Part shown: positions 43,965 through 53,439 of the stretch, piece after piece
Layout of the letters: each line of letters starts with the position of its first letter
Numbering within the stretch: position 1 is the stretch's first letter
NCBI RefSeq assembly: GCF_000717655.1
Contig: NZ_JNZY01000024.1
Span: 62,001 to 126,000, forward strand
DNA length: 64,000 nt
Direction: 5' to 3'
Origin: Streptomyces katrae
GTDB lineage: Bacteria; Actinomycetota; Actinomycetes; Streptomycetales; Streptomycetaceae
Notes under the pieces: generated by a model
Seen by the model: the letters and a program-made list of their open reading frames with translations, nothing else
What the model was told of the DNA's origin: nothing
Databases searched by the model: none
Program-made: the position numbers and the translations under genes

Positions 43965-45209
43965 ATGAGGAGCGGACAGCGGCTGGGACGGTCGTTCGGG
44001 TGGCTTTGGGGGGCGTACGGGACCAGCGCGCTCGGCACGTGGCTCGCCTTCGGCGCGTTCCCACTGATCGCCGTCCAGGTGCTGCACGCCGGACCGGCCG
44101 AGGTCGCAGCGCTCTCCTCCGCGGGAGCTGCGGTGGGCGCGGCCGTGGCGGTGCCGCTCGGTCCTTGGGTGGAGTTCCGCCGCAAGCGGCCGGTGCTGAT
44201 CGCGACGGACCTGGTGCGGTGCGCGGCGCTGCTGACGCTTCCCATCGCGTTCGCGCTCGGCGTGCTCACCTTCGTCCAGCTTCTGCTGGTGGCGGTCGTC
44301 GTCGCGGCGGCCGACATCACCTTCCGCGCCGCCTCCGGCGCGTACCTGAAATCGCTGCTGCCGGCCGAGGACCTGCTCGTCGCCAACGCCCGGTTCGAGT
44401 CGACGGCCTGGACGACGACGATCATCGGACCGCCGCTGGGCGGCGCAGCGATCGGACTCCTCGGCCCGATGGCGACAGTGGTGGCGGACGCGGTCAGCTA
44501 CCTGCTCTCGGCCCTGGGCATCCGCGCGACGGGCGGGCACGAGCCGCACCCCGAGCGCGCGGCGGCCGCGCGCATCCGGGCCCGGGACCTGCTCGACGGC
44601 TGGCGGTACGTCCTCGCCGACGCGGCGCTGCGCCCGTTGTTCTTCAACACCGCCTTGTTCAACGGCCTGGTCATGGCCGCCCAGCCGCTGCTGGCCGTCC
44701 TGATGCTCGGCCGGCTCGGGTTCACACCGTGGCAGTACGGCCTCGCCTTCGCTGCGCCCTCGATCGGCGGGCTGCTCGGTTCACAGCTGGCCCGGCCACT
44801 CGTCACCCGGTTCGGACAGCACCAGGTCCTGGCCGTGGCCGGGACCCTGCGCGCGCTCTGGCCCATCGGCCTGGCCTTCCTGGGGCCGGGCACCGGCGGA
44901 CTGCTGCTGGTGATGGGTGTCGAACTCGGGCTCATCTTCTGCTGCGGGGTCTTCAACCCCGTCTACGCCACATACCGCCTCGAGCGCACCGCGACCGACC
45001 GGGTCACCCGCACGCTGGCCGCCTGGGCGGTGACGACCAAGGCCACGACCGCGCTCCTGACGGCCGTGTGGGGCGTGCTGGGCGCCCTGCTCGGCCCGCG
45101 TACGGCCATCGGCCTGGCCGGCGTACTCCTCCTGGCGACCCCGCTGCTGCTCCCCCGCCGCGCGGCAGCGGCTTCGTCCGAGCCGGTGCCGGCACCGGGC
45201 CGCACGTGA
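43965..45209 (+). CDS. MFS transporter (MFS_3-type drug/siderophore exporter)
   Basis: 414-residue major facilitator protein with about 12 membrane helices. The loop between helices 2 and 3 reads GPWVEFRRKRPVLIATDLVR, the family motif A variant, and AWTTTIIGPPLGGAAIGLLG is typical of MFS_3 exporters. ATG 43965 follows the LysR operator region. A role in exporting a compound sensed by the LysR regulator is inferred. No operon partner downstream: the next gene is 150 bp away. Confidence 0.87.
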   Translation: MRSGQRLGRSFGWLWGAYGTSALGTWLAFGAFPLIAVQVLHAGPAEVAALSSAGAAVGAAVAVPLGPWVEFRRKRPVLIATDLVRCAALLTLPIAFALGVLTFVQLLLVAVVVAAADITFRAASGAYLKSLLPAEDLLVANARFESTAWTTTIIGPPLGGAAIGLLGPMATVVADAVSYLLSALGIRATGGHEPHPERAAAARIRARDLLDGWRYVLADAALRPLFFNTALFNGLVMAAQPLLAVLMLGRLGFTPWQYGLAFAAPSIGGLLGSQLARPLVTRFGQHQVLAVAGTLRALWPIGLAFLGPGTGGLLLVMGVELGLIFCCGVFNPVYATYRLERTATDRVTRTLAAWAVTTKATTALLTAVWGVLGALLGPRTAIGLAGVLLLATPLLLPRRAAAASSEPVPAPGRT

Positions 45210-45359
45210 AGGGCCGACGCTGCCGGGCACCACGGGCGAGAGGCGAGCCCGGCGCTCAGGCGGGCCGCCCACGTCCTGCCCAACGGATTCCCGCCCTCTC
45301 CTCACCCGGCTTCTATCGTGGGCATCACAGACGGCATCGAGCGCTGAGGCGGGCCGACC

Positions 45360-46583
45360 ATGGCGGAGGCGGGAATCGACTACGCGGCGGTGTTCCAGGC
45401 ACTGCCCGGCATGGTCGCGCTGCTGACTCCCGAACTGGTGTACGCAGACGTGAACGAGGAGTTCCTGCGGATGTCGGGCCGGACGCGCGAGCAGCTGGTG
45501 GGCCGTTACCTGTTCGACGTCTTCCCCGACAACCCCGGCGACCCCGCCGCCAACGGCGCGCGGAACCTGCGCGCCTCACTCGAGCGGGTGCTCACCACCG
45601 GCGAGCGGGACGCGATGGCCCTCCAGCGCTACGACGTGGAGTCCGTGGAGCGGCCGGGTGAGTGGGAGGAACGGTACTGGAGCCCGGTCAACGCTCCGGT
45701 GCTCGGACCGGACGGCCGGGTCATGGTGCTGGTTCACCGCGTCGAGGAGGTCACCGAGCTCATCACGGCCCGCGGCGGGCGGGGCAGCGGCACCGGGGTG
45801 CTGGAGGCCGAGCTGTACACCCGGGCCCGGGAGCTGCAGGAGCTCAACGAACGGCTCCGCGAGGCCCACGCCCGCGAGCGCGAGATCGCCCTCGCCCTGC
45901 AGGACGCGATGCTGCCCGCCCCCGGCCCCTTCGGCCACCACCGAGCCGCCGTGCGCTACCAGCCCGCCACGGGAACGCTCAACGTCTGCGGCGACTGGTA
46001 CGACCTCGTCGACCTGCCCGGTGACCGTATCGGGGTCGCCGTGGGCGATGTCGTAGGCCACGGCCTCCACGCCGCCTGCGTCATGGGCCTGCTCCGCAGC
46101 GCCCTCAGCGCCGCTTCCCGTGTCGCCGACGGTCCGGCCCAAGCCCTGGAAGTCCTCGGTCTCTACGCGCGCTCCGTCGAAGGCGCCGAGAACACCACCG
46201 CCGTCGAGACCTGCATCGACTGGGACACCCACACCATCACGTACAGCAGCGCCGGCCATCCCCCGCCCGCCCTGCTCCGCAGCGACGGCACCGTCGAATT
46301 CCTCGACCAGGCCACCGATCCCCCGCTCGGCGCCCGCCCCGACCACGTCCCCCGTCCCCAGGCCACCACCGCCTTCGCCGAAGGCGACACCCTCGTCCTC
46401 TACACCGACGGCCTGATCGAACGCCGCCGCGAGGACATCGACATCGGCCTCGCCCGCCTCGCCGACGCCCTCACCCACCACCGCGGAACCGACCCCGAGC
46501 CGCTCGCCGACGCGCTTCTCCTCGACCTGCTCCCCGCTATGGGCGCCACCGACGACACCGCCCTCGTCATCGTCCGGCTCTGA
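45360..46583 (+). CDS. PAS-domain PP2C (SpoIIE/RsbU-type) serine phosphatase
   Basis: 407-residue protein. A PAS sensor domain (about residues 5-125, with LVYADVNEEFLRMSGRTREQLVGRY) is joined by a coiled coil (about 155-180, ELQELNERLREAHARERE) to a PP2C phosphatase domain (about 185-407; RYQPATGTLNVCGDWYDLVDLP, VGDVVGHGLHAA, LVLYTDGLIERR). Such proteins dephosphorylate STAS antagonists and release sigma factors. The STAS gene at 15956 is far away, so its target is not known. ATG 45360. Monocistronic. Confidence 0.9.
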   Translation: MAEAGIDYAAVFQALPGMVALLTPELVYADVNEEFLRMSGRTREQLVGRYLFDVFPDNPGDPAANGARNLRASLERVLTTGERDAMALQRYDVESVERPGEWEERYWSPVNAPVLGPDGRVMVLVHRVEEVTELITARGGRGSGTGVLEAELYTRARELQELNERLREAHAREREIALALQDAMLPAPGPFGHHRAAVRYQPATGTLNVCGDWYDLVDLPGDRIGVAVGDVVGHGLHAACVMGLLRSALSAASRVADGPAQALEVLGLYARSVEGAENTTAVETCIDWDTHTITYSSAGHPPPALLRSDGTVEFLDQATDPPLGARPDHVPRPQATTAFAEGDTLVLYTDGLIERRREDIDIGLARLADALTHHRGTDPEPLADALLLDLLPAMGATDDTALVIVRL

Positions 46584-46616
46584 GCGGCCGGCCAGTGCAA
46601 CGTGCACGCTCAGCCC

Positions 46617-48311
46617 TCAGAGCGCTGAAATCTCGCTCAGCAGGTCATCCAAGCCCAGGGAGCCCTGCGACAGCGCGGCCATGTGCCAGGCCTTGAGGTC
46701 GAAGTCCGCTCCGTGTCGGGCTCGGGCCGCCTCGCGGCCCATGAGCCAGACACGCTCGCCGAGCTTGTAGCCGATGGCCTGACCCGCCATGCCCAGATAG
46801 CGGACGACCTCGCTCTCGACGTAGTCGGCCGGGCGGCTGGTGTGGCGGGCGAGGAAGTCCTGAGCCAGCCCGGGCGTCCAGCGCTCGCCCGGGTGGAAGG
46901 GGGAGTCCTTCGGGATCTCCAGCTCCAGGTGCATCCCGATGTCGACGATCACGCGAATGGCCCGCATCATCTGCGCGTCCAGATAGCCCAGCCGCCGCTC
47001 GGCGTTGGACAGGAAGCCGAGCTCGTCCATCAGGCGCTCGGCGTACAGCGCCCAGCCCTCGGCGTTCGCATTGACCAGGCCCACGGTGGTCTGGTAGCGG
47101 GAGAGGTCTCCGGCGACGTGCGCCCACTGGGCCAGCTGGAGATGATGACCGGGTACGCCCTCGTGGTACCAGGTGGTGACGAGGTCGTAGACCGGGAAGC
47201 GGGTCTCCCCCATCGTCGGCAGCCAGGTGCGTCCGGGCCGGGAGAAGTCCAGCGACGGCTCGGTGTAGTAGGGGGCTGCGGCACTGCCTCGCGGGGCTAT
47301 GCACGACTCGACCCGGCGTACCCGCGCGGCCAGTTCGAAGTGGGTGCCGTCCAGCGTGTCGATCGTTTCGTCCATCAGCGACTGAAGCCACTGCCGGGTC
47401 TCCTCGACCCCCTCGACGGCCTCGCCGTGCCGGTCGCACCAAGCCAGCGCCTCCCAGGGGGTACCGGCGCCCGGCAAGACCCTTTCGGCCTCGGCGCGCA
47501 TCTCGGCGAGCAGCCGGTGGAACTCGCTCCAGCCGTACGCGTAGGCCTCGTCCAGGTCGAGATGGGCGCCGTTGTGGTGACGGGCGAGACGGACGTAGCG
47601 CTCTCGGCCGACGACATCGGGTGCGCTTTCCACGGCCGGGGCGTAGGTGTCACGGAACCAGTCGCGCAGTTCCGCCAGGCCGCCGGTGGCCGCGGTGGCG
47701 GCCGTGGTGAGTTCGTTGCGCAGCCGCTCGGGGCCGGGCTCGGTGAATTCCGCGAACCAGCTCCGTTCCGTACCGATCCACTCGGTCAGCTGTCCGATGA
47801 CGGCCGATACCTGCCGTGGCCCCGCGGGCAGCCCGCGCGCGAGGCCGGCGTTCAGAGACGCACGGTAGCCCGCCAGGGCGTCCGGGACGGCGCGTAGCCG
47901 TCGCGCGATCGCCGCCCAGTCCTCGTCCGTGTCCGTGGGCGTGAGCGTGAGGACGTCGCGGACCTGGTGCAGTGGTGAGTCGAGGTTGCTGACCGTACGC
48001 AGTCCCTCGCCCGCCTCGTGCACGGCGAGTTCGGCGGTGAGCCGCTCACGCAGCAGCCGGGCGCAGCGACGCTCGGCGATGTCGTCCGCACCGGGAACGG
48101 CCTCTGCGGCCGCGAGCTGCCGCAGGGTCGTACGGGCCAGCTGGGTCACCGCTTCCTGGCCCTCCGGCGAGAAGTCGGGGAGCCGGCCGGAACTCTCGGC
48201 GACGCCGAGGAAGGTACCGGCGATCGGGTCGAGTTCGACGAGGGCGTCGACATGGGCGTCGGCCACCTGACGGGGCAGCCGACCGCCGCCGGGATGAGTG
48301 GAGTTGGGCAT
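46617..48311 (-). CDS. DUF885-family metallopeptidase-like protein
   Basis: 564-residue protein of the DUF885 family with the zinc motif HEGVPGHH at residues 383-390 and NANAEGWALYAERLMDELGF about 25 residues later, which would supply the third ligand. Family members are believed to be peptidases or carboxypeptidases; known examples are few. There is no signal peptide. ATG 48311 is used because upstream in-frame residues are basic and have no site. It lies on the same strand beyond the LuxR regulator and the RiPP genes, separated by about 110 bp from the regulator, so it is a candidate leader peptidase of that system. Confidence 0.85.
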   Translation of the reverse strand: MPNSTHPGGGRLPRQVADAHVDALVELDPIAGTFLGVAESSGRLPDFSPEGQEAVTQLARTTLRQLAAAEAVPGADDIAERRCARLLRERLTAELAVHEAGEGLRTVSNLDSPLHQVRDVLTLTPTDTDEDWAAIARRLRAVPDALAGYRASLNAGLARGLPAGPRQVSAVIGQLTEWIGTERSWFAEFTEPGPERLRNELTTAATAATGGLAELRDWFRDTYAPAVESAPDVVGRERYVRLARHHNGAHLDLDEAYAYGWSEFHRLLAEMRAEAERVLPGAGTPWEALAWCDRHGEAVEGVEETRQWLQSLMDETIDTLDGTHFELAARVRRVESCIAPRGSAAAPYYTEPSLDFSRPGRTWLPTMGETRFPVYDLVTTWYHEGVPGHHLQLAQWAHVAGDLSRYQTTVGLVNANAEGWALYAERLMDELGFLSNAERRLGYLDAQMMRAIRVIVDIGMHLELEIPKDSPFHPGERWTPGLAQDFLARHTSRPADYVESEVVRYLGMAGQAIGYKLGERVWLMGREAARARHGADFDLKAWHMAALSQGSLGLDDLLSEISAL

Positions 48312-48421
48312 TCGAGCCGTCCTTGTGCGATGCGTTGCAGTGCCAGTGCTGTCGTGCGGACATCGGCGTTCGGTGTTTGTGTTTGTGCCGCAAGGGCGTT
48401 CGGGCTCCGACCCTCTTCGGA

Positions 48422-49027
48422 TCAGATCCATTCCAGATTCCGGGCGATGCGCAACGCGTCAATGCGGTTGCGTGCATCCAGTTTCACCACGATGGATGAA
48501 ATGTAGTTGCGCACCGTCCCTTCGGACAGCGACAGCCGTGCGGCGATCTCCTCCACCGTGTCACCCCCGTCGAGGTGCTCGAGCACGGAAAGCTGCCGGG
48601 GGGTCAGCGGGCAGTCTCCGTTGGCCACGGCCGCGACAGCGAGCTCGGCGTCGAAGGCTCGCTCACCCTCGTGCACCAGATGGATCGCCTCGAAAAGGCG
48701 CTGGGGCGGGACACTGCGCCGCACCATTCCGCCGATCTCCCCGGCGAAGGCCCTGCGGACGGCCGACCGGACGCATGCGGTGGCAACCAACAGCGTGCGG
48801 ACCTTGGGAAGGATGGCGATCTTCTCGGCGATATCGACCGTTTCCTCGTCCCGGCCTTCGAAACTGATGACCACGACATCGGGTCGATTCAGTTCGGCGA
48901 ACTCAAGCGCGGCATACCTGTTGTCCACCGATCCCACGACTCTGATCTCCGGATCCTGTTCCAGCAGTGCCGTGAGCGCACATCGAGACAGGGCAAGATC
49001 ATCGTAGACCATCACATCGACACTCAT
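48422..49027 (-). CDS. Atypical LuxR-type response regulator
   Basis: 201-residue regulator related to the RamR-like protein at 21198. The receiver keeps an acidic pair (VYDDLAL) but the phosphorylated Asp position reads VVVISFEG (Ser), so regulation by a kinase is unlikely. The C-terminal LuxR helix-turn-helix is LTPRQLSVLEHLDGGDTVEEIAARLSLSEGTVRNYI. ATG 49027 has GGGGGATTCGA upstream. It stands between the YcaO gene group and the DUF885 gene, all on one strand, so it may control the RiPP locus as RamR controls the ram operon. That is inference from position. Confidence 0.85.
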   Translation of the reverse strand: MSVDVMVYDDLALSRCALTALLEQDPEIRVVGSVDNRYAALEFAELNRPDVVVISFEGRDEETVDIAEKIAILPKVRTLLVATACVRSAVRRAFAGEIGGMVRRSVPPQRLFEAIHLVHEGERAFDAELAVAAVANGDCPLTPRQLSVLEHLDGGDTVEEIAARLSLSEGTVRNYISSIVVKLDARNRIDALRIARNLEWI

Positions 49028-49403
49028 TCGAATCCCCCGATCAATTGAGACGATGCAGCGATAGCGTGCGCGTACGAAATGTTTGCGTGATGCCGTCCAG
49101 GGTGCCGAGCGGGCGAGCCCCGGGATTCGTGGGCATACCGAACACCCTTGCACGCAACGTGTTTCGGACGTCGAACGAGCCATTGCCTGTGTCAAGTCGC
49201 GCTCGCCGATCGGCTTCCCTTACGCGTACCACCGGCGCGGAGCGGCGCGCCACGGCACGCCCGGCCCTGACGGACGACTCCCGGATGCGGACACGCCGAA
49301 GGGGAGCGCGTCGCGCTCCTGCGGGTCGGGGGCGCCGGCGTGGACGCCGGGATGCCGGCTGATCAACGGCCACCCCACCGGGACACCGGTGAGGGGCGCC
49401 CGG
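49028..49403. other. Region without a supported gene
   Basis: About 375 bp between the LuxR regulator and the GNAT gene on the same strand. Open frames are Arg-rich shadows. The region near 49030-49100 is comparatively AT-rich and probably carries the regulator promoter. Confidence 0.5.
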
Positions 49404-49910
49404 TCACGGCAACGGCGTCAGAGGGAGTGCGAGGAGATCCACACCGTGCGGTGGCCCCGTGAGTTCGCCGGCCTTCGTCCAGCCCCACCGCCGGTACATC
49501 TCGCGCGCCGACGCCCTGCTCGACGCGGCGAGTACGGCGAACGGCTCGGAGCGGTCTGCCAGTAGCAGGTCCAGCAGCTCGCGCCCGTGCCCGCGGCCGC
49601 GCAACTCCCGTACGACCGCGAGCTCGTAGACGTAGAACAGCGGCCGGCGCAGCCACAGCGGGGCGGGCGCGGCGGCGCGCGGATGCCACCATCCCTCCTC
49701 GCGGTGCACGCCGTAGGCGAAACCGCCGAGTACACCGCCCTCCAGGACGGTGGTCACGCAGAAGCCGGGCAGCTCAGCATGGCCGGCCAGCTCTCGGGCG
49801 AAGCCGTCTGCGGCCGCCGCGTCCTCGTGGTAGGGCGGCTGGCGGTAGACCCGGTGGTAGACGTCGCGGAACTCCTCCGGGCGGCGGACCTCGGTTCCAC
49901 GCTCAGCCAT
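49404..49910 (-). CDS. GNAT-family N-acetyltransferase
   Basis: 168-residue acetyltransferase. The acetyl-CoA motif is VVRELRGRGHGRELLDLLLA (R/Q-x-x-G-x-G/A), preceded by the beta-strand FYVYELAVV. ATG 49910 overlaps the MFS stop by 8 bp, so it is the last coupled gene of the unit precursor-YcaO-MFS-GNAT. It could acetylate the peptide product, for self-protection or tailoring. The substrate is unknown and a housekeeping GNAT cannot be ruled out. Confidence 0.87.
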   Translation of the reverse strand: MAERGTEVRRPEEFRDVYHRVYRQPPYHEDAAAADGFARELAGHAELPGFCVTTVLEGGVLGGFAYGVHREEGWWHPRAAAPAPLWLRRPLFYVYELAVVRELRGRGHGRELLDLLLADRSEPFAVLAASSRASAREMYRRWGWTKAGELTGPPHGVDLLALPLTPLP

Positions 49911-51168
49911 GGACGGTCTCCCGCTGGACGTGCGCCGGCAGCACACGGTGGAGTCGCTGCAGCACCACGACCGCCGCGAGGCAGCAGAGGCACAGCGCGA
50001 ACCAGGGCAGGCCCGCTCCCCGTGCCAGCAACCAGGTGAACACCGTCGGCGCCATCACCCGGGCCAGGCTCCACATCAGCTCCTCCAGCCCGAGGTACCG
50101 GCCGCGGAGGTGCCCTGCGGCGATCGCCACGGTCAGCGCACTGCTGGTCGGGGCCTGGAGCAGCTCGGCGACCGTGAAGACGACCATGCCCAGGACGAGC
50201 CCGCCGAAGGCCAGTCCGACGTGCTCGCCGGACACCGCCGCGAACAGCGCGAAGGACACCATCCACAGAACGGACGCCACCTGCAGCACTCTGGTCCGCC
50301 GGTACCGCTCGACCGCCCTGGCCACTGCGGTCTGGGCCAGCATCACCATGACGGTGTTGATCGCGAACAGCATCCCCGGCTGCCACGCCGGCAACCCGCG
50401 CGCCTCGATCACGTAGGCGCTCAGCAGCATGGTCAGCGCGAGGTCGCACAGCGCGAACACGCATACGGTGGCCAGGACGCCGAGAAAGGCCCGGTCCGCG
50501 AGCACCTCCCGGTACCCGCCTCGGGGCTGCCCCGGAGCATCCCCGGCCGGAGCCGGGCCGCCGCCGCCGACCGGAGGCAGCACGGCGGTCCGGCGCCAGC
50601 TCGCGACCAGCCCGGCCGCGAGGAGGAACGACACGGCGTTCAGCACCACCACGGCGGTGTAGCCCGAGGTGCCGCCCCAGCCGACCAGCGTGCTGCCCAC
50701 CAGACCGCCGACGCCGATCCCGACGTTGCGCAGGGACCGGTCCATCGCGTACCAGCGCGCCCTGTGCCCGTCGTCGGCCACCTGCGCCACGAGCGCCGCG
50801 ACCGCGGGCCGGAACAGACTGTCGCCCCACAGGGTGACCGTGACCAGTACGACCAGCTGCCAGGGGGTGTCGGTGAACACGTAGGCGGTGAAGGTCAGTA
50901 CACGGATCAGGTTGCTCGCGATCAGCACGCGCCGCGGCCCGATCCGGTCGATCAGCGGGCCCCCCAGCGGCCCCGCCGGCAGCGAGAGCAGCGCGCCGAC
51001 GGACAGCATCAGGCCGACCGTGGTCAGTGGGATGCCCTTGGCCGCGTGGAAGTACACGACGGCGAACGGGAGGAAGAGCCCGGTGCCCAGAGCATCGACG
51101 ATTTGCGCGACGATCAGAGGCTTGCGGCCTTTGGTGTTCGGCAGGCCGAGTGTGTCGATGACAGCCAT
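49903..51168 (-). CDS. MFS transporter, likely RiPP exporter
   Basis: 421-residue major facilitator with about 12 membrane helices. The helix 2-3 loop is GGPLIDRIGPRRVLIASNLIR, a clear motif A (G-x-L-x-D-R-x-G-x-R-x). It starts 10 bp after the YcaO gene and overlaps the GNAT start, so it belongs to the same operon. Export of the peptide product or of an inhibitor is inferred from position. ATG 51168 is used, as upstream frame residues are an antisense shadow. Confidence 0.87.
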   Translation of the reverse strand: MAVIDTLGLPNTKGRKPLIVAQIVDALGTGLFLPFAVVYFHAAKGIPLTTVGLMLSVGALLSLPAGPLGGPLIDRIGPRRVLIASNLIRVLTFTAYVFTDTPWQLVVLVTVTLWGDSLFRPAVAALVAQVADDGHRARWYAMDRSLRNVGIGVGGLVGSTLVGWGGTSGYTAVVVLNAVSFLLAAGLVASWRRTAVLPPVGGGGPAPAGDAPGQPRGGYREVLADRAFLGVLATVCVFALCDLALTMLLSAYVIEARGLPAWQPGMLFAINTVMVMLAQTAVARAVERYRRTRVLQVASVLWMVSFALFAAVSGEHVGLAFGGLVLGMVVFTVAELLQAPTSSALTVAIAAGHLRGRYLGLEELMWSLARVMAPTVFTWLLARGAGLPWFALCLCCLAAVVVLQRLHRVLPAHVQRETVHG

Positions 51169-51178
51169 CGGTTGTCCC

Positions 51179-53359
51179 TCACGCGTGGGGTAGTGGAAAG
51201 ACGTTGAACTCCTCCTCGGCCAGCGGCTGCGACCGCCAGCCGAGCCGGACGCCCGCGCGGCCGATCCTGCCGTCGCCCCACATCGGCATGCCGGCGGGGA
51301 AGTTCGACACGAGGCCGGGCACGATCGTGTGGGCGGCACTGAACCCGGCCGCTTCGGCGTCACAGGTCGTCAGGTCGACGCTGATCACCTCGAAGCCGCG
51401 GGCCTCGACCCGTTCGCGGTACGCCTCGAGGCTCCGCTGCCTGAGCGCGGGCAGTCCGTCCCAGGGGCGGGTGGGGAGGTCCCGTACCCAGGGTGCGACC
51501 CGCTCCGCCGCCCGCGGATCGAGGTGGACCTGCTGCTGGCACAGCAGGTCCCGGACGTCGCTGAAGTCGGGCCGGTAGGAGTCGAGATAGCGCCGGTCGG
51601 CGCGGTGCGGCTTGAGGTTGCCCAGGTGCGGCAGGTCCGCCCGGCCGTCCGCCAGCATCTTGTCGTCGTCCAGGAAGCGGCAGGTGTGGTGCAGGGTGAA
51701 CCCCTCGGCGAGTGCCTTCTGCGCCGCCTCCTGCGGGTCGGGCCGGGTGGCGAAGCCGATGCCCAGCCACCCGGCGGCCCGGTCGCGTACGACCGCGGCG
51801 AGCACCGGGACGTCGAACTCGTTGTCCAGATGGATCAGGCTGATGTCGTAGGCGTCCAGGCTGTCGGCGACCAGATCGCGGATCCGGTCGGGAATCGGCA
51901 GCCGGGGAAGGCGGGCGGCGTTGGCCCACCACAGCATGGTGGTGTCCCGCTCGATCACCTCTTCGAGTCCCGAGGTGACGGCGTGCTCCTCGCTGACGCC
52001 GCAGGCCACGCCTGCCACGAGCGGATCGGAGTAGGCAACCGGGTCGTGCTCTCCGTGGGCGACCAGGAAGGCGGGCACCCACACCGGCTCGCCGGTCGTC
52101 CACGAGCGGCCCTCGACCCAGGCGCACTCAGCGTCCACGGTCAGCGGCGCGAAGGGGAAGCCCTCGCTGCGGTACTGCCGCTGCGAATACAGGTGCAGCC
52201 GACGCGGGTCGAGCACGGGCACGCCGGCCCTGCGCAGCCGGGCGTGGCTGCCGTAGCGGAGCCGCTCCTGGGGCAGGCGGCTGCCGCAGTAGCGTTCGAC
52301 CGCCTCGCCGACGGCACTGCGACGGGCGGCGTCGAAATCGGACCAGGACGTGCCGAACGCCTGCCGGTCGTTGGGCCAGTCCGCGACGCGCCGCATGTCG
52401 GCGACGTCCACCGCGCACACCCGCAGCTGCGCCGGCATGCCCGGCAAGGGCGCCAGCTCCTGGACACCGGTCACCACGCCGACTTGGTCGTCGACGAGCA
52501 GGTCGGCCTCGGCGTCGCCGCGCACCACCGGCCGCGGCCGGGTCGGAACCGGCAGGATGGTGCGCTCGATCCGGTCGAGCCGGCGCGGATCGAGCTCGAC
52601 CTCCTCGACGGTGGCCTCGCCCGCGACCCAGCGCTCCAGGTACGTGCCGAGCTGTGCGGATGTCCAGCGGACGTCGCCGTCGCGGAGCCGGTGGCCGTCC
52701 GGCTGCGACGCCGTCCGCATGGCCTCGACGACCCGCGGGTCGTGGGCCGCGCTGAGCCGGCGGTCCAGTACGTCCGCGAAGTCCGCCGTGGCCCCGGGTG
52801 TGATGGCAGGACCGAGGACGGCCCGGCCGCGTTCATGGCGCAAGGGCAGCCAGCGCAGGCCGGACCGGGCACACAGCTCGTCGATACGGCTCAGTTCGCG
52901 GTGGGCGGGGTGGGAGAATGCGGCGACGAGCACGGTGTCGCGGACGTCGACGAGGGACAGGTCTTCCGGGGCCGGCCCGACGTGTGCGTAGCCGGTGGTG
53001 CTCAAGGCGTGGGCGAGGGGGGCGGTGAGCTCCGGCGCGCCGGTGATGAGGACCGTGGTGCCCGCCACTCGCGCCGCCCGCTCGGAATCGAGGGCGGCTC
53101 CGGCCGGACGCAGGCAGCCGTCGTGCTGCAGGACGTCGACCACCTCGGCGTATTCGGAGGCCATTCCCGCCAGCAGTTCGCTGCGGGACCTGGTTCCGTC
53201 GCAGCGTGCCAACCATGCACGAAACTCGGAGGTGGGGGCGGATATGTAGAACTGCCCACCGTTCGGGGTGGCGAGAAAGCACAAGTCCTGCTCGAGGTCG
53301 TATATCTCAACGTCCACGATTTCCAAAGCGGTGTCGTCCGCCGACATATCAGCCCCCAT
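51179..53359 (-). CDS. Fused leader-binding (RRE/E1-like) and YcaO cyclodehydratase
   Basis: 726-residue TOMM-type protein. Residues 13-85 look like a PqqD-like precursor-recognition element (DLCFLATPNGGQFYI...SRSELLAGM). About 90-200 resembles an E1-like partner domain without visible CxxC. The YcaO domain follows from about 275, with ATP-site motifs SAVGEAVERYC (GEAVERY at 351-357), GLEEVIERD (464-473) and QEAAQKALAEG. The C-terminus FPLPHA departs from the PxPxP tail of classic azoline-forming YcaO proteins. YcaO enzymes use ATP to activate backbone amides (azoline, thioamide or amidine). ATG 53359 has CAGGAG 8 nt upstream. It follows the repeat peptide gene. Confidence 0.88.
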   Translation of the reverse strand: MGADMSADDTALEIVDVEIYDLEQDLCFLATPNGGQFYISAPTSEFRAWLARCDGTRSRSELLAGMASEYAEVVDVLQHDGCLRPAGAALDSERAARVAGTTVLITGAPELTAPLAHALSTTGYAHVGPAPEDLSLVDVRDTVLVAAFSHPAHRELSRIDELCARSGLRWLPLRHERGRAVLGPAITPGATADFADVLDRRLSAAHDPRVVEAMRTASQPDGHRLRDGDVRWTSAQLGTYLERWVAGEATVEEVELDPRRLDRIERTILPVPTRPRPVVRGDAEADLLVDDQVGVVTGVQELAPLPGMPAQLRVCAVDVADMRRVADWPNDRQAFGTSWSDFDAARRSAVGEAVERYCGSRLPQERLRYGSHARLRRAGVPVLDPRRLHLYSQRQYRSEGFPFAPLTVDAECAWVEGRSWTTGEPVWVPAFLVAHGEHDPVAYSDPLVAGVACGVSEEHAVTSGLEEVIERDTTMLWWANAARLPRLPIPDRIRDLVADSLDAYDISLIHLDNEFDVPVLAAVVRDRAAGWLGIGFATRPDPQEAAQKALAEGFTLHHTCRFLDDDKMLADGRADLPHLGNLKPHRADRRYLDSYRPDFSDVRDLLCQQQVHLDPRAAERVAPWVRDLPTRPWDGLPALRQRSLEAYRERVEARGFEVISVDLTTCDAEAAGFSAAHTIVPGLVSNFPAGMPMWGDGRIGRAGVRLGWRSQPLAEEEFNVFPLPHA

Positions 53360-53384
53360 AGAAACTGACTCCTGGTGCAAAGTG

Positions 53385-53415
53385 CCACGGTCCCGGGGGG
53401 AACCCGGGACCGTGG
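53385..53415 (-). terminator. Hairpin between the precursor and YcaO genes
   Basis: A perfect 13-bp stem (CCACGGTCCCGGG at 53385-53397 with CCCGGGACCGTGG at 53403-53415) closes a 5-nt loop. It is 24 bp after the precursor stop and 25 bp before the YcaO start. It should act as a partial terminator that favours precursor transcript. Confidence 0.75.
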
Positions 53416-53439
53416 TCGAGCGACCTCAGAAGGTCAGCG

